Positions 8,002 through 16,947 of a stretch of 64,000 bases of DNA are shown here, one piece after another. The stretch covers positions 124,001 to 188,000 of the forward strand of contig NZ_FOCL01000004.1 of NCBI RefSeq assembly GCF_900110105.1. The letters run 5' to 3'. Below the pieces are notes generated by a model. That model was not told where the DNA came from. It saw nothing but the letters and a program-made list of their open reading frames with translations, and made no database searches. The first letter of the stretch is position 1. Each line of letters begins with the position of its first letter. A program made the position numbers and the translations under genes. Source of the DNA: Mucilaginibacter gossypiicola (GTDB lineage: Bacteria; Bacteroidota; Bacteroidia; Sphingobacteriales; Sphingobacteriaceae).

Positions 8002-10314
8002 ATGTTTAAATATATAGCGACATGTTTTATTGTTTTAATTTTTGCCTCAAACGCATCCGGGCAAAAAAAGATGGACATTGCTACCATTAAACTGAACCTC
8101 GATAATCAGAAAAACAAAGCCGATACAAATACCATAAAGCTGCAAATACAATTAGGCAGCTACTATCTCAACAAACAAGGCGACCACAAAGACGTGCTGG
8201 ACAGCGCCATAACTGCTTTTAATAAAGCTATAGAAATGAGCGTTATTGTCCATTCGGCAAAATGGCTTAATGAGAGCATGATGCTTAAAGGGACAGCATA
8301 TCTTAAGCAAGATAACCTGAAGCAGGGCAAAGCTGTTTTTATGGAGGTGATTGGGTATTACCGTAAAATGGCTGATAGATACCAGGAGGGTAAAACTCTG
8401 GCCCGTTTAGGCGACAATATATCTATAGATAATACCGCTGCGGTTCCCGATAAAATAAATAGTTATGAGCAGGCGCGGGCTTTATTTCAGCAAACAGGCC
8501 ATAAACTGGATGAGGCTGATATGAACAAGAATATAGCCGACATCCACCTTAATCAAAAAAAACTTGATCTGGCCGAGACAGAACTGCTCCAGGTGCTGGC
8601 ACAATACAAAGCAATAGGATATAAAAAGCTTCACTATACTTATCACTCTCTTGCTGAATTAAGCAAGCAAAAGGTTGATCTTCATAAGGAACTTTATTAT
8701 CGTCATGAGGTGATAAAAAGTATGACTGCCTCGGCCGATACTGCCCTCGCCGATTTTTACTACGCCAAACTTGCATTGGTATATGCCGACCTTGATAAAT
8801 ATGACCAAAGCCTTGTTTACATCCTCAAATCGGCCGAGATATTAAAACATAGAAAACAGTACGAAGACTTTTACGGGTACCTGAGTCTCATCATCTATGA
8901 TTTCATAACAGCAAAAAGGCCTAAAGAAGCCCTGGCATATTTGAAGCAGGCCGTAATTGACGTACCACCAAAGATCCTGGCACAACAAGTGGATATGTAC
9001 GAGGCGTTCGGCAATATTTATGTTGCCCTTAAGGATTACCCTAAAGCTGAGGAGTATTATCTGAAAATGATGGACGTGTATAAGATCACTAATTTTAGTA
9101 AAGATTTTTATACCACCAATGAGCAAATGGTTACCGACTTTGTGCATTACAACGAAACCATGGCCGGTTTTTATCTGCTAACACGGCAGTTTAAAAAAGC
9201 AGGGATCTATACCCAACAAATTTTATCGTTACCATCAAATAAGATAAGGCCTATTACCCTTACCAAGATTCATCGCATGCAGTTTCGGGTTGATTCGGCG
9301 TCTGGTAATTATGTAGCTTCGATAAAACATTTCGAGATCCATAAACGCCTGGATGATTCACTGTTTAACGCTATTAAAAATAAACAGATTGAAGAGCTTG
9401 AGATCACTTACAAAACCAAGCAAAATAAGCAGTCGATAAGGTTTTTACAAGAACAGAGCAAGAGCCAGAGAAACGAAATTCAAAAGGCAAACATGCAGCG
9501 CAATATTACTTTTGGAGGAGTAGCTATGCTCATTGTGATAGCAGGGCTGGCATTTAATGGTTACCGGCACAAGCAACGGAGCAACCAGCAATTGCAATTA
9601 AAACAGAGGGAGATCAATGATCAGAATTTATCATTACAAAAGCTGCTTAACGAAAAGGATAACCTGCTTGATGAAAAGGACTGGCTGTTAAAGGAGGTGC
9701 ACCACAGGGTAAAAAACAACCTGCAAATAGTAATGAGCCTGCTGAATACGCAATCGGCATTTTTGAAAAATAATGCTGCACTTGCGGCCATTCGTGAAAG
9801 CCAGAACCGTGTACAGGCCATCGCACTTATACATCAGAAGTTGTATAGCAATTCGGATGTATCTTATATTGATATGTCGGTTTATATTAATGAACTGATC
9901 AGCTATTTGGCCGATTGTTATAATCCTGGCGATAGGGGGATCCGTTTTGAACAGATCGTACAACCTGTAAAACTTGATGTTGCCCAAGCTGTACCCGTTG
10001 GCCTTATATTGAACGAAGCCATTACTAATGCCATTAAATATGCTTTCCCGATGCAACGGGGCGAAATTAAAATAACCCTGCAACTGGCCGAAGAAACCAT
10101 TATACTCACCATAACAGATAATGGGATAGGCCTGCCTGGTGATTTTGATATCCAAAAAGCAAGTTCGTTGGGAATGGAAATGATGAAAGCCTTGAGCAAG
10201 CAGTTGGGCGGTTATTTTAAAATGGAAAATTGCGGTGGCGCTGTAATTACAGTCGAATTCAGGGCCGAGAAGCAGCTAAATAATATTGAACGAAAAACTT
10301 TTGTAGCTAATTGA
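8002..10314 (+). CDS. TPR sensor histidine kinase, HisKA_2 type
   Basis: 770 residues. A signal peptide (ends near NASGQ) is followed by about 450 residues of TPR-like helical repeats predicted in the periplasm, one membrane segment at about 503-522 (ITFGGVAMLIVIAGLAFNGY), a coiled-coil linker, then a HisKA_2 dimerisation domain with the phospho-acceptor histidine in EVHHRVKNNLQIVMSLL (near residue 567) and an HATPase_c domain (NEAITNAIKYAF, ITDNGIGLPG, SSLGMEMMKAL). It ends four bases before a response regulator, so the two form a cognate pair. The signal sensed is not apparent; TPR ectodomains often bind peptides or partner proteins. Confidence 0.93.
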   Translation: MFKYIATCFIVLIFASNASGQKKMDIATIKLNLDNQKNKADTNTIKLQIQLGSYYLNKQGDHKDVLDSAITAFNKAIEMSVIVHSAKWLNESMMLKGTAYLKQDNLKQGKAVFMEVIGYYRKMADRYQEGKTLARLGDNISIDNTAAVPDKINSYEQARALFQQTGHKLDEADMNKNIADIHLNQKKLDLAETELLQVLAQYKAIGYKKLHYTYHSLAELSKQKVDLHKELYYRHEVIKSMTASADTALADFYYAKLALVYADLDKYDQSLVYILKSAEILKHRKQYEDFYGYLSLIIYDFITAKRPKEALAYLKQAVIDVPPKILAQQVDMYEAFGNIYVALKDYPKAEEYYLKMMDVYKITNFSKDFYTTNEQMVTDFVHYNETMAGFYLLTRQFKKAGIYTQQILSLPSNKIRPITLTKIHRMQFRVDSASGNYVASIKHFEIHKRLDDSLFNAIKNKQIEELEITYKTKQNKQSIRFLQEQSKSQRNEIQKANMQRNITFGGVAMLIVIAGLAFNGYRHKQRSNQQLQLKQREINDQNLSLQKLLNEKDNLLDEKDWLLKEVHHRVKNNLQIVMSLLNTQSAFLKNNAALAAIRESQNRVQAIALIHQKLYSNSDVSYIDMSVYINELISYLADCYNPGDRGIRFEQIVQPVKLDVAQAVPVGLILNEAITNAIKYAFPMQRGEIKITLQLAEETIILTITDNGIGLPGDFDIQKASSLGMEMMKALSKQLGGYFKMENCGGAVITVEFRAEKQLNNIERKTFVAN

Positions 10315-10318
10315 TAAT

Positions 10319-12268
10319 ATGAACAAAAAGATATTAATAGTTGAGGACGAATCGCTGGTGGCGTACGATCTGAAATTAATATTAACCCGTGCCGGTTATA
10401 AAGTTTGCGGCATTGCCGATTCTGTAACCGAAGCATTAGAGATCATTGAAGAACAAAAACCGGAAATGGTTTTGCTTGATATTTTTTTAAAGGGAAACCA
10501 AACCGGTATCGATCTGGCCAAAATTCTTACTTCAAAAAATATTGCATTTGTATACTTATCGGCCAATTTTCAGGAAAGTATTTTGGAGCGGGCAAAAGCT
10601 ACACAGCCTTACGGTTTTTTGGTAAAGCCATTCCGCGAAAAAGAGTTACTGATTACCCTTGATGTTGCTTTTTACCGGCATCAAAACAGTATTGAATCAA
10701 AATTACGGCAGGAACAGGCACTGGAGCTGGTGTTTAAAAACATTGTTGCCGAACCCATACCCTGGAAACAGAAATTGTTGAAAATAGCAATGAGTATTCA
10801 GCCGCATGTACCGTTTGATTATTTAACTACCACTATGAAAAATGGTGTAGGTTTCCCGGGTAATGCCATCTCATTTTTTCGTACAGGATTTGATGAGTAC
10901 CAGGTTATAGGTACAGATGAATTTGTGAACATCACAAAAACAAATAGGGACCAGTTGAAGCAAATGCAGGATGGCAGCCCGCGGACTACTAAGGCTGATT
11001 TTTATAATGCAGCCGGTTTTGCAAAGATATGGCCGGAGTTTCCGGTTAAAAAACTTATAGCCCAGGTTTTTAATATGCAATCGTTTTTAGGACTGCCTTT
11101 GCTTTCGTCAAGCGGGGATGTTATTCAGTTTTCATTTTACAGCCGAAAAACAGATTGTTATACCAATGATCATTTGATTTTGTTAGACCGTTTGCACAGG
11201 TCATTATTAATGGCAATAGAAGAGATCATTCCGTTAGATGCTCCTGAGCCATTAGTAACGAGGTCTGATAAATCAACACAAGGCGAATTAAGAGAGAAAA
11301 ACAAGGCCACCGGTTTTAAAGATATCATATGCAAAAGTCATCAGATGCTTACTGTGCTTGACCATATAGGCATTGTAGCTCCGCTTGATACATCGGTACT
11401 GGTGCTGGGCGAAAGCGGAACAGGAAAAGAGCGGATAGCCAAAAGTATCCATTACCTGTCGTTTCGTAAAAATAAGCCTTTGGTGGTGGTAAATTGTGCA
11501 TCGATGCCCGCTACCTTGATCGAATCGGAGTTATTTGGTCACGAAAAAGGGGCTTTTACAGGAGCTGTGGAAAAGCGTACCGGCAAATTTGAGCTGGCCG
11601 ATGGCGGTACTATCTTCCTGGATGAGATAGGCGAAATGCCTGCCGAACTGCAGGTGAAATTGTTACGTGTATTACAGGAGCAGGAAATTGAACGGATAGG
11701 GGGTAAAGGCCCCATTAAGATTAATGTACGCATAGTGGCGGCTACTAACAGGAACCTCGAAAAAGAAGTTGAAGAAGGTCGTTTCAGGCTCGATTTATAT
11801 TACAGGCTGTTTGTTTTTCCAATTACAATTCCCCCTTTAAGGGAGCGTAAGGATGACATCCCTGTATTAGCCAACTATTTTTTGGAGCGATATGCACAAA
11901 AAAGCGGTAAAGCAATAACGGGTATATCACCCAATGTGATGAATCAATTACTTGATTATCATTGGCCGGGTAATGTGCGCGAGCTTGAGCACTTTATTGA
12001 ACGTAGCATCCTGTTAACCGATGGGCCGGTAATAAAAGATGCTTACCTGCCTAAATTACAAGGGAAAAAAGAAAACCCTGTTTATGCCGAAACTGCAACC
12101 GACAGATTGAAAACCATTGATGAACACGCCCGCGACCATATTTTGGACGTGCTAAAACGCTGTAATGGCAAAATCAGTGGAAAGGACGGAGCCGCATCCA
12201 AGTTAGGTTTACCGCCATCAACCTTACACTCAAAAATGCAAAAGCTCGGTATTAAAAAGTGGGAGTAG
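10319..12268 (+). CDS. Sigma54-dependent response regulator (REC-GAF-like-AAA+-HTH)
   Basis: 649 residues. The receiver domain has the phospho-acceptor Asp at 54 (VLLDIF) and the conserved Lys at 103 (LVKPF). A GAF-like middle region (~130-310) precedes a sigma54 activator AAA+ domain with Walker A GESGTGKE near 363, the GAFTGA loop near 411 and a GGTIFLDEIGEM Walker B. The C-terminus is a Fis-type helix-turn-helix (ASKLGLPPSTLHSKMQKLG). Together with the kinase immediately upstream it should activate sigma54 promoters; targets are unknown, though the adjoining eCIS operon is a candidate. The intact GAFTGA indicates genuine sigma54 contact. Confidence 0.93.
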   Translation: MNKKILIVEDESLVAYDLKLILTRAGYKVCGIADSVTEALEIIEEQKPEMVLLDIFLKGNQTGIDLAKILTSKNIAFVYLSANFQESILERAKATQPYGFLVKPFREKELLITLDVAFYRHQNSIESKLRQEQALELVFKNIVAEPIPWKQKLLKIAMSIQPHVPFDYLTTTMKNGVGFPGNAISFFRTGFDEYQVIGTDEFVNITKTNRDQLKQMQDGSPRTTKADFYNAAGFAKIWPEFPVKKLIAQVFNMQSFLGLPLLSSSGDVIQFSFYSRKTDCYTNDHLILLDRLHRSLLMAIEEIIPLDAPEPLVTRSDKSTQGELREKNKATGFKDIICKSHQMLTVLDHIGIVAPLDTSVLVLGESGTGKERIAKSIHYLSFRKNKPLVVVNCASMPATLIESELFGHEKGAFTGAVEKRTGKFELADGGTIFLDEIGEMPAELQVKLLRVLQEQEIERIGGKGPIKINVRIVAATNRNLEKEVEEGRFRLDLYYRLFVFPITIPPLRERKDDIPVLANYFLERYAQKSGKAITGISPNVMNQLLDYHWPGNVRELEHFIERSILLTDGPVIKDAYLPKLQGKKENPVYAETATDRLKTIDEHARDHILDVLKRCNGKISGKDGAASKLGLPPSTLHSKMQKLGIKKWE

Positions 12269-12481
12269 GGTTGCTGTATTTTATGGTAACTTTCTGATTT
12301 AGAGTATGTTTTTTGTTGGAATGTGCTTGAGGTAAGCGCCCTTTAGTGACGGCTTTTGGGGGTTAATACTGTTTTTTTGTTTAATTTACTGATTATCAGT
12401 GATATGTGTGTAGATAAGACGAATTTCTGTTAACCCTGTTAACCCCCCCCATTTAAGGGATTAAAGCGTGAGGGAATGCGC

Positions 12482-12840
12482 GATTCCCCTCTTGAGAGAG
12501 TAATTGCCCATGAAAAGACATAAGTAAGGAACAACCGCCGTATCGACTCACCTCGACATCGCTACGCTTGTCACCCCTCTCTACGCAAGCGTAAAGAGGG
12601 GCCTCCTTCTCATTTTTTCTTTACCCTCTTTCCGCCAAAGGCGAAGAGAGGGTGGTCCAGCGTAGCGCAGACCGGGTGAGTCAACTATGCGCCACACCAA
12701 TCTGATTTAACTGTCTAATCATGGGCTATTACTCTTGAGAGGGGTGGAGGGGTGTGTTTTTGCTTTGATAAGTTTACCGCAGAAACACACCCCTGCTACC
12801 GCTCGTTCCTTCGCGCCCCCTCTCGAGAGGGGATTTTAAA
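12482..12840. repeat. Nested imperfect inverted repeats (intergenic repeat family C)
   Basis: The outer arms at about 12486-12513 and 12719-12747 match as an inverted repeat (CCCCTCTTGAGAG...GCCCATGA). Inside, 12545-12605 and 12640-12690 form a second imperfect palindrome with GACTCACC...GCTACGC arms. A further CCCCTCTCGAGAGGGG palindrome lies near 12819-12834. No reading frame is supported. This looks like a compound noncoding palindromic element of the REP/MITE sort. Confidence 0.6.
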
Positions 12841-13056
12841 GTTTTTGCCAGATTAATCATTTAATTTACACAACTCCTTAACAATATAGACTTGGTCTCA
12901 ATACTTTATCATTTTGATAATTTGTATCTCCCAAAATGATAGAGGTGGACTTTAACTCGACAACACTAACTGTTGTTCAAGGGGTATTAGAGGCGACCTT
13001 GAGTCTTTTGGCACAGGTTTAGTTTACTACCGGCTTTTACTATAAAGTTAAAAGCC

Positions 13057-13236
13057 ATGGCAACATTTTATATCATACTTAAAATAACCTCTTTATTAAC
13101 AGTAATCGTTCTTTCTATCTCAGGCCCAAAAAAGAAAAAAGTATTACCCAAAAAGGAAATGAGCGGGTTTGCTGTAAACCCCGACGGTTACCTGGAGCAC
13201 TTCAAAAATAACCCTGAATACCATCAGCCGGTTTAA
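13057..13236 (+). CDS. Small membrane-anchored protein (59 aa), unknown
   Basis: A 59-residue frame starting MATFYIILKITSLLTVIVLS, with one N-terminal hydrophobic helix, then a Lys-rich stretch (GPKKKKVLPKKE) and a polar tail ending YHQPV. It is followed by a hairpin and T-run (13268-13298), which supports a real short transcript. A TGGCAC at 13009-13014 resembles a sigma54 -24 element but lacks the -12 GC. Function is unknown; I infer a short membrane peptide. Confidence 0.5.
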   Translation: MATFYIILKITSLLTVIVLSISGPKKKKVLPKKEMSGFAVNPDGYLEHFKNNPEYHQPV

Positions 13237-13267
13237 TAATTATCAAAATAACTTGTTTTGAAAATAG

Positions 13268-13298
13268 AAGCCTTTCATTTTGATAGGCTTTTTTTATG
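13268..13298 (+). terminator. Rho-independent-type terminator after the 59-aa gene
   Basis: AAGCCT / AGGCTT arms around an 11-base loop, followed by seven T residues. Confidence 0.6.
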
Positions 13299-13353
13299 CA
13301 CCGACCCGGCTCAAAAAACTAAAATCTTCATTTACACAGTCTAAACCAATAAA

Positions 13354-13369
13354 TGGCACATGCGTGCCA
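13354..13369. promoter_or_regulatory. Palindromic activator-type site TGGCAC-N4-GTGCCA
   Basis: A perfect 6-bp inverted repeat with a 4-base spacer, 20 bases upstream of a sigma54-like promoter and about 85 bases upstream of an operon that encodes its own NtrC-type activator. It may be an upstream activator site for that regulator. A related but shorter palindrome (TGGCA-N4-TGCCA) lies at 16857-16870 before the porin gene. Confidence 0.45.
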
Positions 13370-13373
13370 CAAC

Positions 13374-13389
13374 GGGCATTCTTTTGGCA
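13374..13389 (+). promoter_or_regulatory. Candidate sigma54 promoter (-24/-12)
   Basis: The sequence GGGCATTCTTTTGGCA has the invariant GG and GC separated by exactly ten bases (13375-13376 and 13387-13388). Four of the conserved positions differ from TGGCACG-N4-TTGCA. It lies about 58 bases before the GNAT start codon. Confidence 0.45.
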
Positions 13390-13447
13390 TTGGGGTATGT
13401 ACAGTTATTCAACAAATCCGTGCTGATAGCTGAAATAAACATATAAA

Positions 13448-13993
13448 ATGGAAGATGAACGAATTATTGTGAGGCCGGCTATCCCGGCCGATGTGGTGTT
13501 CGCCGATGAAATTATCAGGGAAATGGAAAGCTCGGCCATAGCAAGGGGCTCGGGGATTTCCAAAAGATCGGCAACCTCAGTAATAGAAAAGATCGACGCC
13601 GGCAAAGCCATAGTTGCCGTGACGGAAAATGGCGAATGGGTAGGTTTCTCCTACATCGAAACCTGGGACGACGGAAAATTTGTATCCAACAGCGGTCTTA
13701 TCGTATCACCGCAGCATCGTAACCAGGGTGTTGCCTCCGAAATTAAGGACTGCATTTTTAACCTTTCGCGCAGCAAATACCCAACAGCAAAAATATTCAG
13801 CATTACATCCGGTTTGGCCATTATGAAAATGAACACCCGTCTTGGCTTTGAGCCGGTAACCTACGCCGAGGTAGCACGCGAACCCCGTTTCTGGGATGCC
13901 TGCAAAAGCTGTGTAAACTACGATGTACTGCAAAGTAAAAATCGTTGCAATTGCTTGTGTACCGCTATGTTATTTGATCCTCAACTAAACTAA
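13448..13993 (+). CDS. GNAT N-acetyltransferase, NAGS-like
   Basis: 181 residues. A GNAT fold with the acetyl-CoA-binding segment HRNQGVASEIKD (Q/RxxGxA) and a C-terminal Cys-rich motif (CKSCVNYDVLQ ... CNCLCTAML). It closely resembles, from memory, the small GNAT that Bacteroidota carry in arginine operons, where it is proposed to act as N-acetylglutamate synthase. Here it sits outside such an operon, six bases before an M20 deacylase, so an acylation/deacylation cycle on a glutamate- or ornithine-like substrate is a reasonable inference. The substrate is not determined by the sequence. Confidence 0.85.
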   Translation: MEDERIIVRPAIPADVVFADEIIREMESSAIARGSGISKRSATSVIEKIDAGKAIVAVTENGEWVGFSYIETWDDGKFVSNSGLIVSPQHRNQGVASEIKDCIFNLSRSKYPTAKIFSITSGLAIMKMNTRLGFEPVTYAEVAREPRFWDACKSCVNYDVLQSKNRCNCLCTAMLFDPQLN

Positions 13994-13999
13994 TCAATC

Positions 14000-15172
14000 A
14001 TGATGAAAACATTGAATGAGCAGCCTGTTACTTCCTTAGTTGGGCATACGATGCCTTTAAATCCGCATTTCTTCAGCGAGTCTGTTGTGCTGCTGCAGCA
14101 TATGATCAAAATATCGTCGTTCAGCGGTGATGAAGGCGCGGTGGCCGATACCATACATCAGCATTTAGTTGGTTATTCGGTAAAGGTAAAACGGCAGGGG
14201 AACAATATCTGGTGCTTTAATAAATACTACGATGAAACTAAACCGACAATATTGCTTAACTCTCATATGGATACGGTTGTGCCAAACGAGGCTTACACGA
14301 AAGACCCGTTTTGCCCGGAAATAAGTGAAGGAAAGCTTTACGGTTTGGGGAGCAATGATGCGGGCGGTTGTGTAGTATCGTTAATAGCCGCTTTCCTGCA
14401 TTTTTACTGCTACCAGGGTCTTGGTTTTAATTTATGCCTCGCCATTACGGCCGAAGAAGAAAATTCGGGCGAAAATGGTATCAAATCAATCCTGCCCTTG
14501 CTGGGCAATTGTGAATTGGCCATAGTTGGCGAGCCAACCCTATTACAAATGGCCATTGCCGAAAAAGGCAACCTGGTTATTGATTGTGTAAGTAACGGCC
14601 GCCCCGGACACGCTGCACGGGAGGAGGGCGATAACGCCATTCATAAATGCCTGCGCGATCTGGAATGGTTTAGCTTATACCAGTTTCCGCAACAATTAAA
14701 AGGGATTTCGCCGGTAAAAATGACGGTAACCACTATTAAAGCAGGTTCGCAACATAACATTGTGCCGGGCAGATGCGAGTTTACTGTTGATATCAGGCAT
14801 GATGATACCTTTTTACAACATGAGATTGTTGATATTATTAAACGCAATGTATCCTGCCAGGTAACCCCTCGCCCCGGTTCGCTGGGTGCTTCATCGGTAT
14901 CTCTCGAGCATCCTATTGTTAAAACCGGGATTGCCGTTGGCTGTAAAACTTATATCTCGCCCACCACGTCTGATCAGGCTTGGTTATCCATTCCCTCGGT
15001 AAAGATTGGCCCCGGAGATTCGGCCCGTTCACATTCGGCTGATGAATTTATCTACCTCGAAGAGATCAAGAAGGGTATCAATCTTTATGTACGGTTGCTT
15101 GAAACGCTGCCGCTGATGCTCATCAATAATCCAAACAAATACAGAAATGAAATCAAGCATATTAATAATTGA
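14000..15172 (+). CDS. M20-family N-acyl-amino-acid deacylase (ArgE/DapE-like)
   Basis: 390 residues. Metal-site motifs of M20 zinc hydrolases are visible: NSHMDTVVP (first His/Asp), GLGSNDAGG (bridging Asp), AITAEEENSGENG (Glu-Glu), IVGEPT, and a C-terminal His in RSHSADEF. This family removes acetyl or succinyl groups from ornithine, diaminopimelate and similar amino acids. The preceding GNAT gene and the overlapping NtrC-type regulator suggest a nitrogen-controlled amino-acid acyl cycle; exact substrate unknown. Its 3' end overlaps the next gene by 26 bases. Confidence 0.88.
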   Translation: MMKTLNEQPVTSLVGHTMPLNPHFFSESVVLLQHMIKISSFSGDEGAVADTIHQHLVGYSVKVKRQGNNIWCFNKYYDETKPTILLNSHMDTVVPNEAYTKDPFCPEISEGKLYGLGSNDAGGCVVSLIAAFLHFYCYQGLGFNLCLAITAEEENSGENGIKSILPLLGNCELAIVGEPTLLQMAIAEKGNLVIDCVSNGRPGHAAREEGDNAIHKCLRDLEWFSLYQFPQQLKGISPVKMTVTTIKAGSQHNIVPGRCEFTVDIRHDDTFLQHEIVDIIKRNVSCQVTPRPGSLGASSVSLEHPIVKTGIAVGCKTYISPTTSDQAWLSIPSVKIGPGDSARSHSADEFIYLEEIKKGINLYVRLLETLPLMLINNPNKYRNEIKHINN

Positions 15173-16487
15173 TGACGAGGTAAAGCTCAGCGAATTAATG
15201 GCCCGCATACTGGTATTGGAAGGTTATCATGTGATTCAGGCTCCCAATGCAAAAGCAGGTTTGCGCCTCATTGAGCGCGAGGATGTAAGGGTTGTATTAA
15301 GTGACGTAAAGCTGCCCGACGCCAATGGTGTTGAGCTGGTACAACGGATCAAACAAATGAAACCCTACATCGAAATCATTAACCTAACGGCTTTTGGTAC
15401 TATCAGCGATGGGGTGCTGGCTATCAAAAATGGCGCTTTTGATTATTTAACCAAGGGCGATGATAACGACAAGATCATTCCGCTGGTCAGCAAAGCGCTT
15501 GATAAGGCCAACCTGCAATACCATATCAATGAATTGCAAAATGAGGTTGAAACCCTGCACGGTTTCCCGATAGTGTTGGGCCAATCACCGGCGATACTTG
15601 AAGCGGTTGAACTTGCGAAAAAAGTAGCCCGAACCGATGCCACTGTTTTGCTTTTGGGCGAAACTGGTACAGGCAAAGAGGTATTTGCCGAAGCTATCCA
15701 CTATGAAAGTTTACGCAAAGACAAGCCTTTTGTCGCGGTTAACTGCAGCGCTTTTAGCAAGGAGCTTTTAGAGAGCGAATTGTTCGGTTATAAAGCCGGC
15801 GCATTTACCGGTGCGCTGAAGGACAAGAAAGGCTTATTTGAAGAAGCCAACGGCGGGACCATATTTTTAGATGAGCTTGGCGAAATGAGCCATGACCTGC
15901 AAGCTAAACTATTGCGGGTATTGGAAAACGGAACTTTTATTAAAATAGGAGAGACGCGAACCGTAAAGGTAAACGTACGTCTCATTGCAGCTACCAACCG
16001 CGATTTGCAAAAGGAATCGGAAGATGGCCATTTCAGGCTCGATTTGTTTTATCGCCTTTCAGGATTTTCGATTGTGCTGCCTCCGCTAAGGGACAGGATG
16101 GGAGATATCGAAGTATTGGCGAGGCACTTTATCAAGCTGTATTCGGCCAAGGTGAAGAAAAAGCAGCCCGACGTGGATGAGAATTTTTTTAAGCTGCTCA
16201 ATCAGCATAAATGGAACGGTAACATCCGCGAGCTTAAAAATGTAATTGAGCGGGTGATTATCCTCATGGATGAACCGATGCTGACCCCAAAACTGTTGCC
16301 CAATGAATTTCATAACGGCGGATATTATGACCTGGTAGCACTTGATCTCGACAGTGTTGAACGCCACCACATCCGCAGGATACTAAAGTATGTTAAAGGG
16401 AATAAATCGGAGGCTGCCCGGGTACTTGGAATTGGCCTGGCTACCCTGTACCGCAAAATCGAAGAGTATCATATTATCATGAACTGA
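15147..16487 (+). CDS. NtrC-family response regulator (REC-AAA+-Fis)
   Basis: 446 residues with the plain NtrC layout: receiver domain (phospho-Asp in VVLSDVKLPD near residue 53, K in DYLTKG), sigma54 AAA+ domain (GETGTGKEV near 170, GAFTGA near 218, GGTIFLDELGEM), and a Fis-type HTH (KSEAARVLGIGLATLYRKIEEY). It starts inside the M20 gene, so translation is probably coupled. No histidine kinase is adjacent; the partner must be elsewhere. It may autoregulate from the sigma54-like promoter at 13374 and may also act on the porin downstream. Confidence 0.92.
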   Translation: MKSSILIIDDEVKLSELMARILVLEGYHVIQAPNAKAGLRLIEREDVRVVLSDVKLPDANGVELVQRIKQMKPYIEIINLTAFGTISDGVLAIKNGAFDYLTKGDDNDKIIPLVSKALDKANLQYHINELQNEVETLHGFPIVLGQSPAILEAVELAKKVARTDATVLLLGETGTGKEVFAEAIHYESLRKDKPFVAVNCSAFSKELLESELFGYKAGAFTGALKDKKGLFEEANGGTIFLDELGEMSHDLQAKLLRVLENGTFIKIGETRTVKVNVRLIAATNRDLQKESEDGHFRLDLFYRLSGFSIVLPPLRDRMGDIEVLARHFIKLYSAKVKKKQPDVDENFFKLLNQHKWNGNIRELKNVIERVIILMDEPMLTPKLLPNEFHNGGYYDLVALDLDSVERHHIRRILKYVKGNKSEAARVLGIGLATLYRKIEEYHIIMN

Positions 16488-16513
16488 TAAAAGGAGGATA
16501 ATTAAAAAGAATA

Positions 16514-16672
16514 TGTCATGCTGAGCCAGTCGAAGCATGGGTGGGGAGGGCCTCTGCGCGCGACCCTTCGACAAGCTACCCATGACATGATTTAAAATGG
16601 GTCATGGGTAGCCTGTCGAAGCATAGCGGGTAGGGCCTCTACGCGCGACCCTTCGACAAGCTCAGGGTGACA
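16514..16672. repeat. Two tandem copies of dispersed palindromic repeat family A
   Basis: Copy 1 (16514-16588) and copy 2 (16600-16672) each begin with GTCATG...GTCGAAGCAT and end with CCCTTCGACAAGCT...TGACA, with GGGCCTCT(G/A)CGCGCGA between, so each folds as a long hairpin. A third copy is at 42192-42263. The element is noncoding. Confidence 0.75.
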
Positions 16673-16947
16673 GCCCTGTTGCGTTGATATTCCACTTCAG
16701 AGCCTACAGACTCTTATCCGCTCACCATGAGAAAACCACCTTCTCAAAATGAAAGAGATCATCCAGATATCAGTCATTGAAAAATAAAGTAAAAACTAAT
16801 AAACTGCTGATAATCAAATCGGCGAAAAATATTGCAGACGCTTTGGTATAGCAATTGGCAGGCGTGCCATAATTAACGCAGGCAGGAGCATTTAAAACTA
16901 AACACTGCAACACGCTCCGGCCGCGAACAAATAATCTCATACAAAAA
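16673..16947 (+). other. Upstream region of the porin gene
   Basis: AT-rich leader with a short palindrome TGGCAGGCGTGCCA at 16857-16870. GG/GC pairs resembling sigma54 boxes here have an 11-base instead of 10-base spacing, so I do not call a promoter. Confidence 0.35.

Noticed and set aside
13009..13025. TGGCAC as a sigma54 -24 element before the 59-aa gene
   Set aside because: The -12 position has GT instead of the nearly invariant GC.
16840..16880. Sigma54 promoter before the porin
   Set aside because: GG and GC are 11 bases apart at both candidates, not 10.
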